From NCBI GenBank assembly GCA_021800645.1, contig JAJYYT010000035.1, forward strand, positions 1 to 11,272: a stretch of DNA of 11,272 nucleotides, written 5' to 3'. Source of the DNA: Actinomycetes bacterium (lineage in GTDB: Bacteria > Actinomycetota > Acidimicrobiia > Acidimicrobiales > RAAP-2). Positions 6,242 to 11,272 of the stretch are shown here, in pieces (position 1 is the first letter of the stretch; every line of letters begins with the position of its first letter). Made by a program: the position numbers and the translations under genes. Below the pieces are notes generated by a model that saw only the letters and a program-made list of their open reading frames with translations, was not told the origin of the DNA and ran no database searches.

Positions 6242-7840
6242 ATGATCACCGTCACCTCTCTCGGCCTTTCGATCGCGGGCCGCGCGCTGCTGCACGACGC
6301 GTCGTTCGTGGTCGCGCGTGGAGACAAGGCGGCGATCGTCGGAAGGAACGGTGCAGGGAAGTCGTCGCTCGTCTCCGTCGTCGTCGGTGAGCCTTTTGCG
6401 CAGCTGTCGCAGACCGGTGAGGTCCACGTGCTCGGCACCTTGGGTTATCTGCCTCAGGTGCCCGTCGTCGGCGGGCTCGGCACCGACGCGAGCGCTCTTT
6501 CTCACGTTCTCTCCTCACGCGGCCTCGACGTGCTCGACGTGGAGCTCGCCGCGGCGCGTCGTTCGATGGCGGAGCACCCGACGCCGGAGCGCATCTCCGT
6601 GTTCTCGGAGACCGAAGAGCGCTACCGTGCGCTCGGCGGCTACGAGGCGGAGTCCACGCTCGCGCACATGGCCGAGGGGCTCGGTCTCCACCAGGACCTG
6701 CTCTTCGAGGACGTCGACAGCCTCTCGGGCGGCCAGCGCCGCCGCCTCGACCTCATGCGAGTGCTCTTCGCCGAACCTGACGTGATGGTGCTCGACGAGC
6801 CGACCAACCACCTCGACGTTCCCGCCAAGCGGTGGCTCATGGAACAGCTCGCACAGTTCAAGGGTGCGCTGCTCGTGGTGAGCCACGACCTGGCGCTGCT
6901 GGACCGCGCGATCACCAAGGTCCTGCACCTGGGCGCCGGCGTGCTGGACGAGTACGCAGGCACCTACACGAGCTTCCGTGCGCAGCTCGACCAGCGCCTC
7001 GAGCGCCAGCAGCGCCTCGCGGTCCGCCAAGCCCGGGAAGTGGTGCGACTCTCCACCCTCGCGGACTCCATGCGAGCGAGCACCGTCAAGCGGGCGCGCA
7101 TCGCCAAGACGCTCGACAAGCGGGTGGAGCGCCTGGAGCGTGCCCGCATCCCGAGCGTGAAGAAGGAACGCAGGGTGCGCTTCACGCTGCCCGTCCCGCC
7201 ACGGTCGGGCGACACGCCGCTCGAGGTGACCTCGCTCGCCGTCTCCTACGACGCCCGGCACGTGCTGCGAGACGTCTCCCTGGCGCTCGCCCGCGGGGAC
7301 CGAGCCGTCGTCGTCGGGCGGAACGGGGCAGGGAAGTCGAGCCTCCTGCGCTGCCTCTCGGGGGTCCAGATACCGAGCGGGGGAACCGTCACCCTCGGCC
7401 ACAACGTGGTGATCGGGTACTTTGCCCAGGAGCACGAGCAGGTGGACCCCGAGCGCAGCGCGCTCGGGAACATCGACGACACGGTGTTGCGCACCGAGGT
7501 GGAGCGCCGCTCCCTGCTGGGCTCCTTCGGCCTCTCCGGGGAGCTCGCCACTCGCCGTGCGGCGAGCCTCTCGGGCGGTGAGCGGGCGAAGCTCTCCCTC
7601 GCGATGCTGGCTGCGGGCCGATCGAACCTTCTCGTGCTCGACGAGCCGACGAACAACCTCGATCCTCAATCGGTGACCGCCGTGGGCGCGATGCTGGCGA
7701 CCTGGCCGGGCACGCTCGTCGTGGTGAGCCACGACCGGGCGTTCATCGAGGCACTGGCGCCGACCCATGCATTGCTGCTTCCCTCCGAGCGCTTCGACTT
7801 CTGGCGAGAGAGCTACCTCGACCAGGTCGAATTGCGATGA
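6242..7840 (+). CDS. ABC-F family ATPase (duplicated ABC, no membrane domain)
   Basis: A 532-residue protein with two ABC cassettes and no transmembrane segments, the hallmark of ABC-F proteins, which bind the ribosomal E site and either rescue stalled translation or protect from antibiotics. Cassette 1: Walker A GRNGAGKSS (34-42), signature LSGGQ (161-165), Walker B MVLDEPTNHLD (182-192), switch SHD (214-216). The inter-cassette linker (about 240-320) is long, charged and rich in Arg and Leu, as expected for the P-site tRNA interaction motif. Cassette 2: Walker A GRNGAGKSS (359-367), LSGGE (443-447), LVLDEPTNNLD (464-474), SHD (496-498). Both catalytic glutamates are present. The ATG at 6242 gives the canonical MITVTSLGLS start. 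A leaderless mini-ORF ends two bases upstream. Sequence alone cannot separate a housekeeping from a resistance role. Confidence 0.92.
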   Translation: MITVTSLGLSIAGRALLHDASFVVARGDKAAIVGRNGAGKSSLVSVVVGEPFAQLSQTGEVHVLGTLGYLPQVPVVGGLGTDASALSHVLSSRGLDVLDVELAAARRSMAEHPTPERISVFSETEERYRALGGYEAESTLAHMAEGLGLHQDLLFEDVDSLSGGQRRRLDLMRVLFAEPDVMVLDEPTNHLDVPAKRWLMEQLAQFKGALLVVSHDLALLDRAITKVLHLGAGVLDEYAGTYTSFRAQLDQRLERQQRLAVRQAREVVRLSTLADSMRASTVKRARIAKTLDKRVERLERARIPSVKKERRVRFTLPVPPRSGDTPLEVTSLAVSYDARHVLRDVSLALARGDRAVVVGRNGAGKSSLLRCLSGVQIPSGGTVTLGHNVVIGYFAQEHEQVDPERSALGNIDDTVLRTEVERRSLLGSFGLSGELATRRAASLSGGERAKLSLAMLAAGRSNLLVLDEPTNNLDPQSVTAVGAMLATWPGTLVVVSHDRAFIEALAPTHALLLPSERFDFWRESYLDQVELR

Positions 7841-7895
7841 CACGAGGGTGCTTTCCTTCGGGCGACCGCCCCGCGGGTATGACAAGGTTGGGTCG

Positions 7896-9077
7896 GTGAG
7901 CGTCGGCCCTTCCCCAGACCCGACAGCCGGGGCAACGGGAGGCGGCGGCGAGCCGGGCGCAGCCCTTCGACACGGTCGTTGGCACCCCGAGACCCTGGCG
8001 GTCGCGGCTGGAAGGGACCTGTCGCCGGGTGCCCCGCTCAACGTCCCCCCGGTGCTCGCGTCGACCTTTCGCGACGGCACCTCCGCGCGCTACGGGCGGT
8101 GGGGGAACCCCACCTGGGAGGCGCTCGAGGCAGCGCTCGACGCGCTCGAAGGCGGCCGGTCGGTCTCCTTTGCGAGCGGGCAGGCAGCCATCGCCGCCGT
8201 GCTCGACACGCTTGGTCCCGGCGCGCTCGTCGTGCACCCGACGGCTTCCTACGCAGGGACGCGCGAGCTCCTCGGGTTGCTCGCCGATGCCGGCCGGGTG
8301 CAGCTGCGACCGGTGGACATCACCGACACGGACGCCGTGCTCGACGCACTGCCGGGCGCGGCGATGGTGTGGGTCGAGTCGCCGACGAACCCGCTCCTCG
8401 GGATCGCCGAGGTGCCGCGGATCGTGGCGGCCGCCGGTGCCGAGGGCGTGGTGAGCGTCGTGGACAACACCTTCGCGACGCCGATCGCGCAGCAGCCCAT
8501 CGCGTGGGGGGCCGACCTGGTGGTCCACTCCGCGACGAAGTACATCGGAGGGCACTCGGACCTCCTTCTCGGCGCGGTCGTGGCGGGGAGCGACGCGCAG
8601 CGAGAGCGGCTCCGCCGCCATCGCACTCTCCACGGAAGCGTTCCGGGCACCGTCGAAGCGTTCCTCGCCTTGCGCGGCCTGCGAACGCTGCCGCTCCGCT
8701 TCGCCCGCCAGCAGGAGAGCGCAGCCCTGCTCGCCGGGAGGCTGCAGGCGTATCCTGCGGTGCGCGCCGTGCGGTACCCGGGCCTGCCGGGAGATCCCTA
8801 CCACGACCGCGCGGCGGCGCAGATGCGCGGTTTCGGGGCCGTGGTCTCCTTCGAGCTGCCTTCCGCCGCGGCCGCCGACGCGCTCGTGGGTGCGCTCGAG
8901 CTTGCCGTGCCGACCACGAGCCTCGGCGGCGTCGAGACGACGATCGAGCGGAGGAGCCGGTGGCCGGGAGAAGAGCGCATCCCTCCCGGACTGCTGCGGC
9001 TCAGCGTCGGGCTCGAGCACCCCGAGGACCTGTGGACGGACCTGTCGAAGGGGCTCGAGGCGGCAGCCCCAGGCTGA
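7896..9077 (+). CDS. Cys/Met-metabolism PLP enzyme (cystathionine gamma-synthase/lyase family)
   Basis: A 393-residue fold-type I PLP enzyme of transsulfuration. Family members make or split cystathionine, or release methanethiol from methionine; which applies here is unclear. Visible landmarks: YGRWGNPT (66-73), whose Tyr and Arg bind the neighbouring subunit's PLP phosphate; FASGQAAIAAVL (92-103); ESPTNP (161-166); VVDNTFATP (188-196) with the aspartate for the pyridine nitrogen; PLP lysine K215 in HSATKYIGGHSD; SLGGVET (342-348); and RLSVGLE (368-374) with the carboxylate-binding Arg. GTG 7896 was chosen because longer starts overlap the ABC-F gene; a weak AAGG lies eight bases upstream. 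The first 25 residues are Gly/Pro-rich and outside the usual fold. It follows the ABC-F gene by 55 bp on the same strand and could be partly co-transcribed. Confidence 0.88.
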   Translation: MSVGPSPDPTAGATGGGGEPGAALRHGRWHPETLAVAAGRDLSPGAPLNVPPVLASTFRDGTSARYGRWGNPTWEALEAALDALEGGRSVSFASGQAAIAAVLDTLGPGALVVHPTASYAGTRELLGLLADAGRVQLRPVDITDTDAVLDALPGAAMVWVESPTNPLLGIAEVPRIVAAAGAEGVVSVVDNTFATPIAQQPIAWGADLVVHSATKYIGGHSDLLLGAVVAGSDAQRERLRRHRTLHGSVPGTVEAFLALRGLRTLPLRFARQQESAALLAGRLQAYPAVRAVRYPGLPGDPYHDRAAAQMRGFGAVVSFELPSAAAADALVGALELAVPTTSLGGVETTIERRSRWPGEERIPPGLLRLSVGLEHPEDLWTDLSKGLEAAAPG

Positions 9078-9150
9078 GCGCACAGGGCCCCGACAAGCGG
9101 GACGTGCAGGCCCCGGCGCCGCCCAGTGTCGGTCGCGCGCACCCGTTCGC

Positions 9151-9156
9151 TACCGT
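9151..9156 (+). promoter_or_regulatory. Predicted -10 box of the ComF-like gene (leaderless)
   Basis: TACCGT lies eight bases (GCGCGCCC) before GTG 9165. No Shine-Dalgarno or -35 element is evident. The spacing favours GTG 9165 over the in-frame GTG at 9126, which lies upstream of the box. Confidence 0.45.
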
Positions 9157-9164
9157 GCGCGCCC

Positions 9165-9806
9165 GTGGACGCGCTCACGAGGCCGACGCGTGAGCCCCCG
9201 TGCAGGGTCTGCGGAGGCCGGGCCAAACCGGGCTACTCCATGTGCAAGTCGTGCCACGAGGTCTCGATGATCCTCGGTCGTCCGCCGGTCCCGGTCACCC
9301 CGGTCGCCGTGGTCAGCAGGCCGAGCCCCTTGTACCGGGCGCTGCGGCAGTACAAGTCCGGCGAACGCACCGTCGCCGCACGGCAGCAGGCGCGTCTCGG
9401 TGCACTGCTGGAGACCTTCTTCGGGCGGCACCGCCGTTGCATCGCGCCGGACGGGCTCGACCTGGCCGTGGTCGTGCCTTCCGGACAAGGGGGGCGGCCG
9501 CCGCCGCATCCTCTCGCGTGCGTGGTCGCAGCCACGAGGACCCTGCCACCTCTGCTCGACGCGCTCGGCTCGGGAGAGGTGCCGATCACCCATCGCCGTC
9601 CGTCCCTGCGGGGCTACCGCGTTTGGGTCGACGTCAGCGGAGCCCGCGTGCTGCTGGTCGACGACGTCTACACGAGCGGTGCCCACCTCCAGTCAGCCGC
9701 GGCGGCCCTCACCGAGGCAGGGGCGGGCGAGGTCCGCGCCTTGGTGCTCGGGAGGTACGTGCGGCACCCGACCCCCCGGCCGAGCTGCCTGCACTGCCGA
9801 CGGTGA
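9165..9806 (+). CDS. ComF-like phosphoribosyltransferase with N-terminal CxxC zinc module
   Basis: A 213-residue type I phosphoribosyltransferase-fold protein. The N terminus carries CRVC (13-16) and CKSC (27-30), a four-cysteine module like the zinc ribbon of ComF proteins. The PRPP-binding loop is VLLVDDVYTSG (162-172), with the paired aspartates that bind ribose hydroxyls. A third CxxC, CLHC (208-211), lies at the very end, which is less usual. ComF relatives are linked to DNA uptake and replication-restart in naturally competent bacteria, but many actinobacterial copies are unassigned. GTG 9165 was chosen from the TACCGT box eight bases upstream; it leaves twelve residues before the first Cys. 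The gene is convergent with the small gene at 9968-10129, with a hairpin between. No other competence gene is in view. The fold is firm, the role is not. Confidence 0.8.
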   Translation: MDALTRPTREPPCRVCGGRAKPGYSMCKSCHEVSMILGRPPVPVTPVAVVSRPSPLYRALRQYKSGERTVAARQQARLGALLETFFGRHRRCIAPDGLDLAVVVPSGQGGRPPPHPLACVVAATRTLPPLLDALGSGEVPITHRRPSLRGYRVWVDVSGARVLLVDDVYTSGAHLQSAAAALTEAGAGEVRALVLGRYVRHPTPRPSCLHCRR

Positions 9807-9835
9807 GCCCGGAGGGCGACGGGCGGTGAGCCCGG
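9801..9835 (+). repeat. 12-bp direct repeat across the ComF-like stop codon
   Basis: CGGTGAGCCCGG occurs at 9801-9812 and again at 9824-9835. The first copy contains the TGA stop codon of the ComF-like gene. Probably a local duplication; no function is apparent. Confidence 0.7.
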
Positions 9836-9910
9836 GGAGAACCGGCGAATGGGCCCGGCGGTGGGCCTATCGCCACGCCAGCTCGGCGGCGAGCCCGAGC
9901 CGAAGAGGTT

Positions 9911-9957
9911 GGTGCCGGCCCCCCGGGGGATGGGGATGGGGAAGGGGGGCCGACACC
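9911..9957 (-). terminator. GC-rich 14-bp hairpin, likely terminator of the small minus-strand gene
   Basis: GGTGCCGGCCCCCC (9911-9924) faces GGGGGGCCGACACC (9944-9957) across a 19-base loop. On the plus strand one C-A mismatch interrupts the stem; in a minus-strand transcript the same position becomes a G-U wobble, so all 14 pairs can form. It begins ten bases after the TAA of the 9968-10129 gene. No U-run follows, as is common for actinobacterial terminators. It also lies downstream of the convergent ComF-like gene and may work in both directions. Confidence 0.6.
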
Positions 9958-9967
9958 TCACAGACCG

Positions 9968-10129
9968 TTACAGAAACCCCCGCTTATGGAGCACAGGGAA
10001 CCACACGGTCCGCGACTTCAGGGTGATGACCTCTGTGCAGGCGTCGCAGACATCCGTCTGCGAACGGAGGCTGCCGCGTGAAGCCCGCAACGCCTCGATG
10101 GCGGTCTCGCCGCCGGCTACGGTCTCCAT
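9968..10129 (-). CDS. Small hypothetical protein, 53 residues, one CxxC
   Basis: I do not recognise this gene. It encodes 53 residues with a single CDAC motif (C28, C31) in the middle and a basic, aromatic C-terminal half (TVWFPVLHKRGFL). Evidence that it is real: a strong purine-rich Shine-Dalgarno tract (GGGGGAGG, core GGAGG at 10138-10134) four bases before the ATG; 44 of 53 sense codons end in G or C, as in genuine genes here; a TATGCT box upstream; and a 14-bp hairpin ten bases after TAA. A single CxxC could bind zinc as a dimer or act as a redox pair. An eight-bp inverted repeat (10044-10051 with 10056-10063) lies inside the frame, so a structured small RNA is an alternative reading. 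It is downstream of the LOG-like gene by 101 bp on the same strand. Confidence 0.5.
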   Translation of the reverse strand: METVAGGETAIEALRASRGSLRSQTDVCDACTEVITLKSRTVWFPVLHKRGFL

Positions 10130-10133
10130 GCCA

Positions 10134-10143
10134 CCTCCCCCTC
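10134..10143 (-). promoter_or_regulatory. Strong Shine-Dalgarno tract of the 53-residue gene
   Basis: On the minus strand AGAGGGGGAGG precedes the ATG, with GGAGG four bases away. It is the strongest ribosome-binding site in the window and contrasts with the leaderless starts of most + strand genes. Confidence 0.55.
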
Positions 10144-10177
10144 TTTCTCACCCACGAGGCACACCCGAGATGCACCG

Positions 10178-10183
10178 AGCATA
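10178..10183 (-). promoter_or_regulatory. Possible -10 box for the 53-residue gene
   Basis: TATGCT on the minus strand, 48 bases before the ATG, would give an untranslated leader of about 40 bases. No -35 match is evident at the expected distance. Transcription from the LOG-like operon upstream is an alternative. Confidence 0.35.
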
Positions 10184-10230
10184 GCACGACGTCGCCGAGG
10201 CCGTGCCGGGACCGTTCGACCTCCCCCCTC

Positions 10231-10737
10231 TCAAGCGCCAGGCCGGCCGCGAGGGGCACCCGCACGCTGCGCGAGTCCCACGGCGAGCTCGACGGCCCGT
10301 GCCGGGTCGCTCGCGCGCTGGACCCCCGGGTCCGGCGCCGCGCCCGCATGCCGCCGGAGCTCCCAGGTGGCGAGCCCGATCACCGGGCGCCCGAGCTTGA
10401 GCGCGAGCGCGATCTCCGACAGCGTCCCGTACTCCCCTCCGACGGCGACCAGGACGTCCGCGGCCCGAGCCAGGAGGACGTTGCGCCCCTCGCCGAGCCC
10501 GGTCGGCACCGCGACGGTCACCCACGGGTTGGCTTCTGCGCGGCTCTCCCCGGGCAGCAGGCCGACCGTCGTGCCTCCGGCAGACTGCGCACCCCGGCAC
10601 GCGGCCTCCATCACCCCGGTAAGCCCCCCGGTCACCACCAGGGCGCCCGCCTCGGCGAGCCGCCGCCCCAGCTCCTCGGCGAGGCGCTCCTCCTCCGTAG
10701 AGCAGCACCCTGACCCGACGACCGCGACCGTGATCAC
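10231..10737 (-). CDS. LOG/TIGR00725-like Rossmann-fold nucleotide-binding protein
   Basis: A 168-residue protein of the SLOG/DprA-related group that includes LOG phosphoribohydrolases and putative Moco-carrier proteins. Starting from GTG 10737: ITVAVVGSG (2-10) is the first strand and glycine loop; VVTGGLTGVMEAACRGA (34-50) matches the TGG.GG.M.A..GA block; GEGRNVLLARAADVLVAVGG (82-101) leads into GGEYGTLSEIALAL (100-113), the counterpart of the PGGxGTxxE motif with Glu108 conserved. The first Gly-rich position lacks the Pro of classical LOG enzymes, as in the TIGR00725 subgroup. The GTG overlaps the TGA of the acyltransferase gene by four bases (GTGA), so translation is probably coupled. 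Whether it cleaves nucleotides or only binds a nucleotide cofactor is unknown. Confidence 0.85.
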   Translation of the reverse strand: MITVAVVGSGCCSTEEERLAEELGRRLAEAGALVVTGGLTGVMEAACRGAQSAGGTTVGLLPGESRAEANPWVTVAVPTGLGEGRNVLLARAADVLVAVGGEYGTLSEIALALKLGRPVIGLATWELRRHAGAAPDPGVQRASDPARAVELAVGLAQRAGAPRGRPGA

Positions 10738-11270
10738 CGAGACCCGGCCGTAGGTGCGAGCTTCTCGTCCACGTCCACCCATCCGGTCCCGGGGTACCAC
10801 CGGCGTACCACCCGTGCGGGCACCCCAGCCACCACGCAGTGGTCCGGCACCTGCCCACGCACGACCGCGCCCGCCGCCACCACCACGTTCCGGCCGATCT
10901 GCGCGCCCGGGAGCACCACCGCGTGCGCACCCAGCCAGCTCCCTGCACCGATGGAGACCCCCGCGTCGACGGGCCGCTGCCCGCCGATCGGCTGGTCGGG
11001 ATCCTCGTAGCCGTGGTTCTGGTCGGTGACGTACACGTAGGGCCCGGTCTGGACGTCGTCGCCCACGGCGATCGACCAGTGGCCGACGATGTGGCTGCCG
11101 CGCCCGATCACGCAACGGTCGCCGATGCGGACGACCGGCGAGGTGAGCAGGGCCTGACCGGGCGCCATCCCGGCGGTGAGCGTCACGTAGGGGCCGATCA
11201 TCGTGCCTGCGCCGATCTCGACGTAGTGCTCGTTGAGCAGCGTGCCAGGCGGGAACGCGAGCAGGCTGCC
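10734..11270 (-). CDS. Hexapeptide-repeat acyltransferase, left-handed beta-helix (5' partial)
   Basis: An acyltransferase of the LbetaH fold, related to maltose/galactoside and sugar O-acetyltransferases that use acetyl-CoA; the acceptor is unknown. The visible 178 residues are almost all hexapeptide repeats of the (LIV)-G-x-x-x-x type: VEIGAGTMIGPYVTL near the edge, VVRIGDRCVIGRGSHIVG, VSIGAGSWLGAHAVVL, PGAQIGRNVVVAAGAVV. The repeats are interrupted by a loop, VTDQNHGYEDPDQPIGGQ, whose histidine is the expected catalytic base. The C-terminal cap VPARVVRRWYPGTGWV closes the helix. The frame is open at the window edge, so the true start lies outside. The stop overlaps the start of the LOG-like gene by four bases, making a two-gene operon. 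Cell-surface sugar or lipid modification would fit, but is inference. Confidence 0.87.
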   Translation of the reverse strand, partial: GSLLAFPPGTLLNEHYVEIGAGTMIGPYVTLTAGMAPGQALLTSPVVRIGDRCVIGRGSHIVGHWSIAVGDDVQTGPYVYVTDQNHGYEDPDQPIGGQRPVDAGVSIGAGSWLGAHAVVLPGAQIGRNVVVAAGAVVRGQVPDHCVVAGVPARVVRRWYPGTGWVDVDEKLAPTAGSR

Positions 11271-11272
11271 CT

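Noticed and set aside
6515..8080. 521-codon minus-strand open frame
   Set aside because: It lies antisense to the ABC-F and Cys/Met genes, whose motifs are unambiguous. High GC keeps such frames open, and its protein is a His/Arg/Val-rich shadow without a domain.
7743..9083. 446-codon minus-strand open frame
   Set aside because: It mirrors the Cys/Met PLP gene in the codon-complement frame and carries no motif.
1..11272. CRISPR array, phage attachment site or replication origin
   Set aside because: No regularly spaced repeats, no tRNA-end duplication flanking an island, and no DnaA-box cluster could be seen by eye.

Overview
The window looks like chromosomal DNA of a high-GC Gram-positive bacterium (Actinomycetota, possibly an uncultured acidimicrobial-type lineage). 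This rests on strong G/C bias in third codon positions, GTG starts, actinobacterial protein families, and several start codons sitting 6-8 nt behind a TANNNT -10 box (leaderless mRNAs). The taxonomic call is an inference; no rRNA or marker gene is present.

Layout. 2-1408 (+): a class V (cysteine desulfurase-like) PLP enzyme, open at the left edge. 1409-2785: an accessory patch made of insertion-sequence relics on the minus strand (1746-2039 and about 2519-2785) that flank an intact orphan VapC-type PIN toxin (2100-2504, +). 2824-4184 (+): a small SdpI-like membrane protein, then an aminoglycoside/macrolide phosphotransferase-like kinase. 4430-4502 (-): tRNA-Lys(UUU) with its own promoter. 4616-5281 (-): a SAM methyltransferase, divergent from 5320-6177 (+), a receiver domain fused to an RsbW-like ATPase. 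6242-7840 (+): an ABC-F ATPase preceded by a leaderless three-codon mini-ORF. 7896-9077 (+): a cystathionine synthase/lyase-family PLP enzyme. 9165-9806 (+): a ComF-like phosphoribosyltransferase. 9911-9957: a GC-rich hairpin overlapping a four-tract G-quadruplex motif. 9968-10129 (-): a previously untracked 53-codon gene candidate. 10231-11270 (-): a LOG/TIGR00725-like protein translationally coupled to a hexapeptide-repeat acyltransferase that runs off the right edge.

The genes do not form one pathway. Most + strand genes appear to carry their own leaderless promoter, so this is a series of short transcription units rather than an operon. Loose themes are sulfur amino-acid chemistry (two PLP enzymes), self-protection or translation (SdpI-like, APH-like, ABC-F, VapC) and signalling (receiver-ATPase). 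I see no clear new multi-gene defence system. The most unusual items are the MFP mini-ORF in front of the ABC-F gene, the receiver-ATPase fusion with a 12-bp tandem repeat at its switch lysine, the small CxxC gene with its hairpin/G-quadruplex terminator, and the tRNA-Lys with A at T-loop position 54.
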